From: Candidatus Saccharimonadota bacterium
GTDB taxonomy: Bacteria > Patescibacteriota > Saccharimonadia > Saccharimonadales > Saccharimonadaceae
Reading direction: 5' to 3'
DNA: 64,000 nucleotides
NCBI GenBank assembly: GCA_017431955.1
Contig: JAFRKC010000002.1
Location: 53,448-117,447, forward strand
Of the stretch, positions 51,349 through 58,951 are shown piece by piece. The stretch's first letter is position 1. The number at the start of each line of letters is the position of its first letter. Below the pieces are notes generated by a model that did not search any database, had not been told where the DNA came from, and worked only from the letters and a program-made list of their open reading frames with translations. Made by a program: the position numbers and the translations under genes.

Positions 51349-51508
51349 TGGAGCCGCGACCGGGGCTTGAACCCGGGAACCTCATCCTTACCATGGTTAT
51401 CATCGACTCCTCGATGAAAAGAAATAAAGATAACACACTTACCTCTAAGAACCGCAATTGATTTCTTAGCTGTTAAGTGACAGGTCACGAACTCAAACGA
51501 GTCGCAGC
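51349..51508 (-). ncRNA. 160-nt tRNA/tmRNA-like RNA
   Basis: On the minus strand the 3-prime end is a complete T-arm (CCGGG-TTCAAGC-CCCGG), then TCGCGGC, discriminator T and CCA. GCTGCGA at the 5-prime end pairs with TCGCGGC over seven bases (one U-G). An extended -10 element (TGTTATAAT) ends 12 bases before this 5-prime end. There is no D-arm. ACCT/AGGT next to the T-arm could be a tmRNA-like P2 helix. The middle has two strong hairpins (CTAAGAA/TTCTTAG inside CACTTA/TAAGTG; TCATCGA/TCGATGA). It is too short for normal tmRNA, and I see no convincing tag frame. It may be a mini tRNA-like RNA or a disrupted ssrA at an island edge. Confidence 0.5.
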
Positions 51509-51585
51509 TTCCTATGGTCTATTATAACATAAAAGTCAAAAATAGTGCGAATCTCGCCAAAAAATGACAAAAATCCGCACTACTT

Positions 51586-52716
51586 TTAGCGATCTACCCT
51601 GATTGGAAGTAATCCGGCAAGATCCATCTGCTCCAATGTTACGCGCGTTAGTTCGCTATTCTCAAAGCTAATTTCGTATTCACGACCACCCTCGCGAGTC
51701 GGCTTAATGAGGTTGCGATCACGGAGCTTTTTAAGCTGCTGAGCGATAGCGACGGAAGTGACTTCGCGTCCCCAAAGATCCTTGATGTCGCTCGCCTTAA
51801 TCGTACTCAAACGAACAGCGCGACCAAGAATATTACTTTCTAGCCGAGAAACAATACCGGCTTTCTCCATACGATCAACGGACGGAAGCAGAATCTTCTT
51901 ATTTACAAACTCTGCGTCGGCGAGAGATTCGGATTTCTTAATCTCGTCGCGCACACCAGAAAGGAAGTATTCGCACCACTCCAAAATATGCTCGTCTTTA
52001 TAATCATCGGCGAGAGCCAACATATCATAATACTTATTACGATCGCCGGCGAAAACAGCCGTAGGGTTGAATAGGCGCATTTTATTCGGTACGATGTAGC
52101 CTTTCTTACACAGAAGTGCATAGGTTAGTAGTCGATCGGTACGACCATTACCGTTACCGAATGGGTGGATCCAGACAAAGCGATGGTTAGCGATCGCGAT
52201 TTTAAGTAGATCATACTGCTCGCCATCGTCACTATTAATATAATCTATCAGTTCACGCATAAGATCCGGAACATCGTATGGTTCTGGCGGTTGATGCTCT
52301 GCGTTCGCAATAAAGCGAGGCTCATCACGCCAAGCACCAGCACGCTTATCACCTTCATGGGTTAGGCCACCCACTACAACCCGATGGAGTTCTTTGATGA
52401 AATCAGCCGAAATAGGCTCATCCATTACATACTTATCAATGAAGTCTAGGCCAGAAATTAAGTTGGAGATCTCTACAATCTGCTCGTCATTTTGGTAACT
52501 TTTATCGTCGCGCTTCTCGATATACGAAGCGATCGTGGTATGGTTGCCCTCGATGCGCGCAGAAGCAACAGCCTCCACTGCGTGGAGTAGGCTTTTAAGT
52601 TGCAAAAAGACACTCTCACTCGTGGTATTTTTGAGCGGACGATTTTTGAGATGCTCTAACTCAAGAATAATATTCGTGAGATCAGAGTCAAATTTAGGGG
52701 TAGGTGTATTAATCAT
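51586..52716 (-). CDS. Fic family AMP-transferase-like protein
   Basis: A 376-residue protein. The Fic core motif HPFGNGNGRTDR (catalytic H184) is intact and would transfer AMP to a protein hydroxyl. The N-terminal SARIEGN (52-58) fits the class II inhibitory helix (S/TxxxEG/N), so activity is self-restrained. A winged-helix-like domain sits at the C-terminus (TSVAIAQQLKKLRDRNLI). AGGAG supports the start. The four direct repeats lie just upstream in its promoter region. It lies between the island integrase and the tRNA-like RNA. Confidence 0.92.
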   Translation of the reverse strand: MINTPTPKFDSDLTNIILELEHLKNRPLKNTTSESVFLQLKSLLHAVEAVASARIEGNHTTIASYIEKRDDKSYQNDEQIVEISNLISGLDFIDKYVMDEPISADFIKELHRVVVGGLTHEGDKRAGAWRDEPRFIANAEHQPPEPYDVPDLMRELIDYINSDDGEQYDLLKIAIANHRFVWIHPFGNGNGRTDRLLTYALLCKKGYIVPNKMRLFNPTAVFAGDRNKYYDMLALADDYKDEHILEWCEYFLSGVRDEIKKSESLADAEFVNKKILLPSVDRMEKAGIVSRLESNILGRAVRLSTIKASDIKDLWGREVTSVAIAQQLKKLRDRNLIKPTREGGREYEISFENSELTRVTLEQMDLAGLLPIRVDR

Positions 52717-52753
52717 AATAATTCTCCTATAATTATTCTACCATAAATAGTAA

Positions 52754-52849
52754 ATTATTTAAAGTTGAGATTTGTAATTATTTAAAGTTGAGATACCACC
52801 ATAACAGGGGTAATTATTTAAAGTAGTGATTTGGCATTATTTAAAGTTG
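52754..52849. repeat. Four iteron-like direct repeats between int and fic
   Basis: ATTATTTAAAGTTG occurs at 52754, 52777 and 52836, and once as ATTATTTAAAGTAG at 52813. The start-to-start distances are 23, 36 and 23. The last copy abuts the stop codon of the integrase. They could be arm-type integrase sites, iterons, or operators for fic (CAACTTTAAATAAT on its strand). Confidence 0.85.
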
Positions 52850-53755
52850 CTACGCATGAATAACAGTATGTTTTAGACGATGAATTTGATGTAAATCTTC
52901 ATCTACAACATGAGTATAAGTCATCGTAACCTGAATACTGGCATGGCCGAGAAGCTCTTTAACATAAACAATGTTGGCATTATTGCGAAGCAAATCCGTA
53001 GCAAATGAGTGACGAAGCGTATGCGGATGAATATTCTTATCCAAACCGGCCTTGATGGCTGCATTTTTAACTACCATTTGTACGACACCGGGGTTAATTT
53101 TCTCGCGACCTTTTAGTTGTTCCGAAACGAATAGAGCCGGGTACGGATCATCGCGGAGTGCAAGGTATTCATCGATATACTTATGAGTGATAGGATCAAT
53201 AAAGCAAACACGAGGTTTATTACCTTTCCCGATAACCGTAAAGCTATCCACTCCATCTTTAATTTGCGTTCGTTCCATATTGCATAATTCTCCATTGCGA
53301 AGACCAGCGCTGAACATCAGGGCGATCATAGCTCGATTTCTATAACGCTTAAACCGGGAATATCCCGGGCCTTTTTGAAATACGGCGTGAAGCATAGCTT
53401 CTACCTCCGAAACTTCTAGATAGTCGACAACGCGCGAATCGCGTTTTGGAATACCGACAACCTCAGCATCTAGGACTTTATAACCACGAGCCTTGAGATG
53501 TTTTAAAACGACTCGAAGCTTTAGAATATAGCCGCGAACCGTATTAGAGGTACGCGTTTTTCTCAGATCGGTTGTCCATTTACGAACTTGATCAAAGTCT
53601 AACTCGGCAATAGGTATATCGCCGAGAAACGCAACAATAGACTTCATTGCGCATTGGTTCATTTCTTCGGTTTTAGCCGATTGATTTTTATAGACGATAA
53701 CGTCCTTACGATAAAGCTCAAAAGCTTCCGAGAGAGTTAAACTTGGGGTTTTCAT
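52850..53755 (-). CDS. Tyrosine recombinase / integrase
   Basis: A 301-residue site-specific recombinase. A SAM-like core-binding N-terminus (~1-100) is followed by the catalytic domain with R153 (GLRNGELC), K177 (GKGNKPR), H245-x-x-R248 (PHTLRH), H271 (LGHASI) and Y280 (TYTHV). All six catalytic positions are present. It is Xer-like in size but sits in an accessory island next to direct repeats, so an element integrase is the best reading. GAAAGGAAAG precedes ATG. Confidence 0.93.
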   Translation of the reverse strand: MKTPSLTLSEAFELYRKDVIVYKNQSAKTEEMNQCAMKSIVAFLGDIPIAELDFDQVRKWTTDLRKTRTSNTVRGYILKLRVVLKHLKARGYKVLDAEVVGIPKRDSRVVDYLEVSEVEAMLHAVFQKGPGYSRFKRYRNRAMIALMFSAGLRNGELCNMERTQIKDGVDSFTVIGKGNKPRVCFIDPITHKYIDEYLALRDDPYPALFVSEQLKGREKINPGVVQMVVKNAAIKAGLDKNIHPHTLRHSFATDLLRNNANIVYVKELLGHASIQVTMTYTHVVDEDLHQIHRLKHTVIHA

Positions 53756-53802
53756 AAACTTTCCTTTCTGGTAGCCAAAGCCAGTTTAATCAGGAACTAA
53801 CC

Positions 53803-54096
53803 TCAGCTAGCTCTTCTTATTTCGTTGGAAAGTAGCCAAGACAGATACTTCGCCGGATGCCTCCCTTTCTTCTGGGCCAGCTCGTAAAGACGCCAGACTT
53901 TGTCCTCTGATAGTACATAGAATGCCTTGCAATACAACTTGTATGCAATTCGATCATCTTCGTTGCCCATTTTCTGGCAGAGATATTGGGCTTTGTAATC
54001 AACCGAACGCACTCTATCACTGACATTGTCATAGACATTGTTATTCTTCTTTGAAGAATTACCATTGACAATGTCATTGATGCTTGGAATTTCCAT
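53803..54096 (-). CDS. Small protein upstream of the integrase
   Basis: A 97-residue soluble protein starting MEIPSINDIVNG. ATG 54096 is chosen because AGGAG lies eight bases upstream; a longer frame starting at 54123 lacks one. It is helical and charged, with KVWRLYELAQKKGRHPAKYLSWLLSNEI at the end. It may be an excisionase-like or regulatory partner of the integrase, which lies 47 bases downstream; that is inference from position. Confidence 0.65.
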   Translation of the reverse strand: MEIPSINDIVNGNSSKKNNNVYDNVSDRVRSVDYKAQYLCQKMGNEDDRIAYKLYCKAFYVLSEDKVWRLYELAQKKGRHPAKYLSWLLSNEIRRAS

Positions 54097-54211
54097 AAAT
54101 ACCGCTCCTGAAGAAGCTCGCAAAAATACTCATACTCGTACCTCCACGAGGGTTAAATTGATATTATTGCGTGTCTACCTCACCCGGGGAGGTCGGCACT
54201 GGAACCCTATG

Positions 54212-54260
54212 AAAAAGCTCCTATTTTTACATAGGAGCTCTTGGCTCCTATGGCGGAGCC
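54212..54260 (-). promoter_or_regulatory. Transcription attenuator with three competing hairpins
   Basis: In order of transcription on the minus strand: H1 GGCTCC/GGAGCC (54260-54243); H2 CATAGGAGC/GCTCCTATG (54252-54230), which uses the second half of H1; H3 AGCTCCTAT/ATAGGAGCT (54239-54216) plus a U-run, an intrinsic terminator that uses the second half of H2. This is the classic anti-antiterminator, antiterminator, terminator order. Confidence 0.7.
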
Positions 54261-54288
54261 ACTAATCGCAATTTTCTTCGTTAATTCC

Positions 54289-54316
54289 ATTATAGCTCAT
54301 ATGGTTATAAAGTCAA
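54289..54316 (-). promoter_or_regulatory. Promoter of the integrase operon
   Basis: On the minus strand TTGACT (54316-54311), 16-base spacer, TATAAT (54294-54289). Transcription would start near 54282 and run through the attenuator before the first ATG at 54096. Confidence 0.75.
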
Positions 54317-54367
54317 CGATTTTTCGACTCGAACTCAGAATAGATGCTTCGTCCGGACGGAATATTG

Positions 54368-54425
54368 CCATGGTTACTATCATATATTAAAGAATGTGAC
54401 TTACACATCCCTCTCTGTTATTATA
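54368..54425 (-). other. Segment resembling the 51349-51508 RNA locus
   Basis: On the minus strand it has TATGTTATAATA (54420-54425 is the -10), then GTAAGT, then ATGATAGTAACCATGG. The RNA locus has TATGTTATAATA, GTAAGT and ATGATAACCATGG in the same order and strand. No T-arm/acceptor pair was found here. It may be a decayed copy, a paralogous RNA or an attachment-site remnant. Confidence 0.35.
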
Positions 54426-54457
54426 ACATATTCTAGAGAGAAAGAAAAGGACTTATA

Positions 54458-54486
54458 TTGACAAATTAGCGTTAGTATGATATAAT
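54458..54486 (+). promoter_or_regulatory. Perfect consensus promoter
   Basis: TTGACA (54458-54463), 17-base spacer, TATAAT (54481-54486). It drives the gene at 54668 through a leader of about 175 bases. Confidence 0.85.
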
Positions 54487-54553
54487 CAGAGTAGTGTTGT
54501 GATTTGCGCGACACAGAACATTACAATCGTTTTTGGAACGCCATAGTGAGTTA

Positions 54554-54602
54554 CTTAGCAGCGTAGAGTATAGGAATGATTCGTATACTGTACGCTGCTA
54601 AG
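54554..54602. repeat. 49-nt near-perfect palindrome in a 5-prime leader
   Basis: The two 24-base halves around a central G match at 22 positions. The outer 12 bases CTTAGCAGCGTA and TACGCTGCTAAG are exact. Both exceptions are G opposite G. It lies about 65 bases before the ATG at 54668 and would form a long RNA hairpin or DNA cruciform. Confidence 0.85.
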
Positions 54603-54667
54603 CAGCAATAAATCCCATTGTTGTTGGTTCGAGATGAACCGCACCAAAAAGAAAGGAGATTTGCGCT

Positions 54668-55660
54668 ATGACAAATCAAAAAATCAACCCCCAGAAGCTG
54701 ATACCTGACTATTGGCATGGTATCTATGTACCGACCGAAGCAGACTTCGTCTTCCTCGGTTCCAAAAACCTCGAATACCTCAAACAGTATTGGAGGAGAG
54801 AGGAAAGAGAGATTGTTGGCCGCATTAAGACCGTACAGGCACAGATTGATATACTGGACGGTAAGACGGTGGACGACATCAAAGCGATGGCTGCCGAGTA
54901 CGAACATCCGGAGTTCCCCAAGATTGGGGTACCCAATGACAGTTGGAGCAAAGATCCTGAGCCGCTTGACGCCGATTCGATCAATCGTAAATCGGGCGCC
55001 ACGACCTTCAATTTTTGCGGATGGTGCAAGTATTGTGGCGGTGGTTTGTGCCGACACAGCTACCATATCACCACGACTTGCCCTCTGATTCCGGAAGAAC
55101 TCAACAACGGCAGAGGAACTTACGGATATGACGAGTTTCGTTTCAATACGCCTTGCGCAATTGCAAACGGTACTCAGGAATTGCTGGAAACCTGTGTGGA
55201 GTATCTGAAATCCAAGCTTGCCGGGCTTGTCGAGAAAAAAGCCGAGATCAGCGAATCTGTACGATTTATTGCAGATACAATGAAAAAGGCCGAAGAAAAG
55301 CCCTACCTTGCAGGTCATAGACCTCCGGATTGGTTTGAACTCGGAGATGAGGTAGTTTGCTTCATATCTGACGACTTCGAGAATGCTCTCAAGAAAGGTG
55401 TTTTCGTAACCGGCAAGGTTATCGATGGGTACAGACACGGCGATGGTTGTGTATCGGTATGCGCAGACGAAAAGATCCATGATGGTGATTACTGCGACGG
55501 ATGTGGACTTGGCTATGGTCTTAGTAGACCGGAAGTTCTGCATAAGTGGGAGTATGAATACCTCAAATCTCACCCTGACTATCTGAAAGTCTGGATCAGA
55601 GCGAGCGCCGATTTGTCCAAGTTTAACTCCAGAGAAATGGCTCAAGCATTTGCCAAATAA
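54668..55660 (+). CDS. Cys-rich protein, putative zinc-binding, unknown
   Basis: A 330-residue soluble protein I do not recognise. A coiled-coil-like region (about 35-70) precedes a cluster of cysteines and histidines (C117, C120, C123, C128, H130, C138; FCGWCKYCGGGLCRHSY), a likely zinc site. A C-terminal section has CADEKIHDGDYCDGCGLGYG, possibly a second site. GGAG precedes ATG. Promoter and terminator isolate it as a single gene in the island. Confidence 0.7.
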   Translation: MTNQKINPQKLIPDYWHGIYVPTEADFVFLGSKNLEYLKQYWRREEREIVGRIKTVQAQIDILDGKTVDDIKAMAAEYEHPEFPKIGVPNDSWSKDPEPLDADSINRKSGATTFNFCGWCKYCGGGLCRHSYHITTTCPLIPEELNNGRGTYGYDEFRFNTPCAIANGTQELLETCVEYLKSKLAGLVEKKAEISESVRFIADTMKKAEEKPYLAGHRPPDWFELGDEVVCFISDDFENALKKGVFVTGKVIDGYRHGDGCVSVCADEKIHDGDYCDGCGLGYGLSRPEVLHKWEYEYLKSHPDYLKVWIRASADLSKFNSREMAQAFAK

Positions 55661-55692
55661 AGTTACCCCTTTAGATGGCACCAAAAACGATT

Positions 55693-55728
55693 ATACCCCC
55701 TACAAGAAATACCGTAGGGGGTATTTTC
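55693..55728 (+). terminator. Terminator
   Basis: ATACCCCCTAC / aagaaatacc / GTAGGGGGTAT then TTT. Confidence 0.75.
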
Positions 55729-55759
55729 GTGCCTAAACCGTAAAAATATGTTAGAACTA

Positions 55760-55819
55760 TTGACTTTTTTGACAAAGTATGCTATAATGGAAAGGTAAGG
55801 TTGAAAATGCTTAACCTTA
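55760..55819 (+). promoter_or_regulatory. Consensus promoter with 5-prime hairpin
   Basis: TTGACT (55760-55765), 17-base spacer, TATAAT (55783-55788), then TAAGGTT / gaaaatgctt / AACCTTA (55796-55819). The leader continues ~85 bases to ATG 55905. Confidence 0.75.
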
Positions 55820-55904
55820 TTATAGCACATTACAAATCTGAATTACTCGTAAATAGTGCTATATGTTGTAATCCAAAATGTACATCATAGAAAGGGGTAA
55901 CACT

Positions 55905-56516
55905 ATGAAGAAGATCAATCTGAACACCGAGGAGTACACCAACAAGTTCGCGCAGGCTGCGATTTATGCCAAGAAAGGTATCATCAAAGCCGTCCAGATC
56001 ACCGAGGAAGGCCTCAAGGCTGGTGCCTATGCCGACAAGGACGTTCGTTTCGACGACGAAAAGGGCCAGTATGTGATCGACACCTATGTCATGCGCGAAA
56101 TTCCCGTTGAGGGCAAAGGTGGCTGCGTTCGCAGCGCTGAGCTGGAAGACACCCGCATCGTCGAAGTTGGCGAGTGGATCGCGACCAATCCCAAAGCTTG
56201 GGAAACCGACCGCGACAACAACTATGCCATTCCGGATGCGACTTTCCAGAAGCGCTATGAGCCGACCGACGAACCCGGCGTTTATCGCGCCAAGGGTATG
56301 GCGAGGATCATCCAGAACGACACCGGCGACAGCGTGGAAATCGAGGCACCTTGGGGTGGTCCGCAGAACGGCGATGCAAAATGCTACTTCTGCGCTCCCT
56401 ACTACAAGGAAGATCCCGACAACCTCGCCGAGGGCGATCGCTACATCCTGAGCGAGAACGACTTTGCGGCCTATGGGCTGGCTGACGAAGTTCTTGGCGC
56501 AGGCTGGAGCGAGTAA
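55905..56516 (+). CDS. PGDYG-like protein, GC-rich gene
   Basis: A 203-residue protein starting MKKINLNTEEYTNKF; ATG 55905 follows AAAGGGG. The central GEWIATNP...YAIPDATFQKRYEP fits the PGDYG-type pattern (gDyivt ... y.i....F...Y), and a second, weaker copy may follow (RYILSENDFAAYG). The same WIAT / TFxK(K/R)YE pattern occurs in the product of 56959. Codons are clearly more GC-rich than in neighbouring genes, so it may have a separate origin. Function unknown. Confidence 0.65.
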   Translation: MKKINLNTEEYTNKFAQAAIYAKKGIIKAVQITEEGLKAGAYADKDVRFDDEKGQYVIDTYVMREIPVEGKGGCVRSAELEDTRIVEVGEWIATNPKAWETDRDNNYAIPDATFQKRYEPTDEPGVYRAKGMARIIQNDTGDSVEIEAPWGGPQNGDAKCYFCAPYYKEDPDNLAEGDRYILSENDFAAYGLADEVLGAGWSE

Positions 56517-56557
56517 GCAAAATGCTGAGTAGCAGTCTCAGCTTTAAAACCTGCTAG

Positions 56558-56582
56558 GGCAGCTCTCCGGAGCTGCCTTTTC
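56558..56582 (+). terminator. Terminator
   Basis: GGCAGCTC / tccg / GAGCTGCC then TTTTT-rich. Confidence 0.8.
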
Positions 56583-56593
56583 CCTTCCTAAAA

Positions 56594-56839
56594 TTAGTCA
56601 TCAATAAAGAAGTCGCCAATAGGCATATTTAGCACTTCAGCAATCCTGCCCAAAACCGCAATGGAAACGTGTTTATTTCTGCTCGTATTTTCAATATCAC
56701 AAATATATTCTCTAGACATATCAGTTAAATCAGCTAACTGTTGCTGGGTCAAATTGTGCTGGTTACGATATTTGCGCATATTCCTACGAATTATTTCATA
56801 GTAATACTCATCATCGTGAATGTAAGCCTTATCTTCCAT
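56594..56839 (-). CDS. XRE-family transcriptional regulator
   Basis: An 81-residue HTH protein. The helix-turn-helix is HNLTQQQLADLTDMSREYICDIENTSRNKHVS, with the usual LGRIAEVLNMPIGDFF end. ATG 56839 (AAGGA nine bases upstream) is preferred to TTG 56848. It is divergent from the five-gene operon at 56959 and likely binds the shared promoter region. Confidence 0.88.
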   Translation of the reverse strand: MEDKAYIHDDEYYYEIIRRNMRKYRNQHNLTQQQLADLTDMSREYICDIENTSRNKHVSIAVLGRIAEVLNMPIGDFFIDD

Positions 56840-56899
56840 TACAAACAATCCTTACTTCTATTATCTGTGCAAAAGATGTTTTAATATATAGGCTCACAG

Positions 56900-56921
56900 C
56901 CACATAATTTTGTGGTATAAT
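56900..56921 (+). promoter_or_regulatory. Promoter of the W-motif operon with candidate operator
   Basis: TGGTATAAT extended -10 (TATAAT 56916-56921). Directly upstream lies CCACA-taattt-TGTGG (56900-56915), an imperfect palindrome touching the -10 box. It is the natural candidate site for the divergent XRE protein. GGAGG precedes ATG 56959. Confidence 0.6.
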
Positions 56922-56958
56922 ATAACTAAGTAATTTAATAACTGTTGGAGGAATACTT

Positions 56959-57633
56959 ATGAGTTCAAAAGAAACTATAACTAGCGACAGCGGCGAAGCC
57001 ACTGGAAATACTGGTTGGGAAAATATGGAGTATCGCAAGGTCGATACCAAAGAATATGTCGAAGCTGGTTTAGCTGATGGGAGTTTGGAAGTATTTGAAG
57101 CTGCGAAGCACGCTCGTATAGGTGCCATTAAAGGCGAAGCTGGCCAAGAAGTGATTTCGTGGAGTGAAGACGAAAACGGCAATCCTATCCAAGAAAAAGT
57201 CGCAACAGTAACGGCAGATGAAGAAACTGGCGAAACCGGCTGGATCGCAACAAAAACCGACGCCGAGGGCAACCCAATAGTTGATAAAAACGGCCATGTG
57301 AATCAATGGATTATTGATGATAAAACATTCCGCAAAAAATACGAAGTAGATCCAGACCACCCAGACATCTTTAAGCCTGTTGGTGGCCCACAAAAATTTG
57401 TTGAAACAAAAGAAGCTTTGACGATTTCGCAATGGGGAGATGAGATGAATATGCCAAAAGGTAGCTTCATCAACATCACGAACCCAGATGATATGTATGC
57501 TATTAACCCAAGAGATTTCTATGATACTTATAGTCGCTCAGGCGAAGCACCGGCAGCAGAAGCACCTAAAGCCGAGGAGCCAACTACTTGGGATAATATA
57601 GCCGAAAAAGCCGGAGATTTCAAAGCAGAATAG
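56959..57633 (+). CDS. PGDYG-like protein with two W-motifs
   Basis: A 224-residue acidic protein. The N-terminus has TGWENM (W20). The middle has ETGWIATK...WIIDDKTFRKKYEVD, then PKGSFINITNPDDMYAINPRDFYDTY, two PGDYG-like units in tandem. A Pro/Ala/Glu linker leads to a second W-motif at the end, TTWDNIAEKAGDF (W211). First gene of the operon. It is similar in plan to the 55905 product, which lacks W-motifs. Role unknown; the end motifs could be docking or targeting peptides. Confidence 0.7.
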   Translation: MSSKETITSDSGEATGNTGWENMEYRKVDTKEYVEAGLADGSLEVFEAAKHARIGAIKGEAGQEVISWSEDENGNPIQEKVATVTADEETGETGWIATKTDAEGNPIVDKNGHVNQWIIDDKTFRKKYEVDPDHPDIFKPVGGPQKFVETKEALTISQWGDEMNMPKGSFINITNPDDMYAINPRDFYDTYSRSGEAPAAEAPKAEEPTTWDNIAEKAGDFKAE

Positions 57634-57648
57634 GAATTCATAACGACG

Positions 57649-58941
57649 ATGAAAAACTTCAATCTAGGTGGCAGCATATCTGGAAATAACGCTTTAAAAC
57701 CACAGGAAACTGGATGGGAAGTTATTGAGGGCGGAAAGAATGATACTGGTGCCACTTGGGATGATTTAAAAGACGTAGCTCACGATAAATTCAATCCGCA
57801 GAATGGCGAGCAAGTAGTTCAGCCGGCAGAAAATACGCAAGAAGCTCAAGAGTCAGAAACTGCATGGAGTAGCTATGAAGACCTCGAAAAGTTAGAATCA
57901 ATTGGCGTGAAATCATTTAAGATTTTTATGCGTCCACCGCCAATTGAAAAAACATCAGGTCTAACTAATGGAGAATGGCGAGAAGTCTCGGCGAGGTTCG
58001 ATAATCCAGATGAGTGGCACCCAGAAAGAGTAAAGTTTCATGAACAGATAATAGCAACGATGCTTGCTAAAGCGGACGCTTTATCTCAGAGATTAAGACA
58101 ACATGAAATAGACGAAGGTAGAAAACCGACAATCTACTGTTTACGCGGAACTTGTGGAAGTGGCAAAACTACAGCCCTACGTGGTGGTTTATTCAATGGA
58201 ATACTAGACGAAACAGGAGAGCCGAGCGGAACTTTAGCACCAGATGTACTCAAAACTCCGCTCCGAGAAGATGGCAAAATGAGTCACGTTCAAGTTCATG
58301 ATGAGTCTTCTATGCTCAGCAGAAAGCTTTCACGCGCTATGCGAGAGCGAGCTATGGCAGAGCCATATTCGATGGTGTACGATAAATTGATGGCCTATCC
58401 TACTGACTTTGAAGATGTGTTTGAAGATGCCGCCGAAACCGATCGGGAAGTCGCTATCCTTGATATGGATGTACCATTAGAGCTATCAGCCGTAAGGGTT
58501 CTCTCCCGTGAAAAAAACGGAGAAGATCCAAACATTGACTTCGCTGGAGTTGCCAATGCTTTTTCAGCAGTAAGGAAAAATAGATCTGCATTGTTTGGCC
58601 AGATACAAGAGCATCCAGACGCAGTAAGCGCTTACACCCTAAGAGCTTTCGATCCAGAAACGAAACAATCGGTTGAAGCGGCTAGGTTTGAGAATGGCAA
58701 GATACGAGTAGTACCCGGAAAAGAAGCTTTGGCAGAAAAGGCCGTGATGTCAAGCGATGAAAGTGTGGATGCCGAAGTAGCGTCAGTAAGAGATACGGTA
58801 ATCACTGAAGAATACATAGCATATTTCGAAGATACCTATTTTGATGATAATTCCAAGCAATATGCCGCCAAGAATGTGGCAGTTTTAAGACAATTTATTG
58901 GTAAAACACTGGGCGAGGCCCTAGATAGTAAATCTAAATAA
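57649..58941 (+). CDS. Zeta-toxin-like kinase with W-motif N-terminus
   Basis: A 430-residue protein. Residues 1-85 hold three W-motifs: TGWEVI (W23), ATWDDLKD (W37) and TAWSSYEDLE (W73), in a disordered-looking acidic region. The rest is a P-loop kinase: Walker A GTCGSGKT (167-174), then HVQVHDESSMLSRKLSRAMRERA, which fits the Zeta/PezT pattern (acidic residue plus basic helix), and VAILDMDVPLELSAVRVLSRE. Zeta toxins phosphorylate UDP-sugars of cell-wall synthesis. No classical epsilon antitoxin is recognised; the next two small genes are candidates. The substrate is not shown by sequence. Confidence 0.75.
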   Translation: MKNFNLGGSISGNNALKPQETGWEVIEGGKNDTGATWDDLKDVAHDKFNPQNGEQVVQPAENTQEAQESETAWSSYEDLEKLESIGVKSFKIFMRPPPIEKTSGLTNGEWREVSARFDNPDEWHPERVKFHEQIIATMLAKADALSQRLRQHEIDEGRKPTIYCLRGTCGSGKTTALRGGLFNGILDETGEPSGTLAPDVLKTPLREDGKMSHVQVHDESSMLSRKLSRAMRERAMAEPYSMVYDKLMAYPTDFEDVFEDAAETDREVAILDMDVPLELSAVRVLSREKNGEDPNIDFAGVANAFSAVRKNRSALFGQIQEHPDAVSAYTLRAFDPETKQSVEAARFENGKIRVVPGKEALAEKAVMSSDESVDAEVASVRDTVITEEYIAYFEDTYFDDNSKQYAAKNVAVLRQFIGKTLGEALDSKSK

Positions 58942-58951
58942 AGGAGATGAG

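Noticed and set aside
50634-51488. Longer start for the DUF308-like gene, adding 54 residues.
   Set aside because: The extension is encoded by the tRNA-like RNA gene and is not membrane-protein-like; ATG 51326 gives a normal N-terminus.
51349-51508. tRNA interrupted by an intron.
   Set aside because: No D-arm with GG loop and no 5-bp anticodon arm can be formed from the parts; the extra sequence is far shorter than a group I intron.
54551-55684. A 377-codon minus-strand open frame opposite the gene at 54668.
   Set aside because: It is antisense to a gene with a consensus promoter, ribosome binding site and zinc-like motif; its translation has no recognisable domain and it lacks a good start signal.
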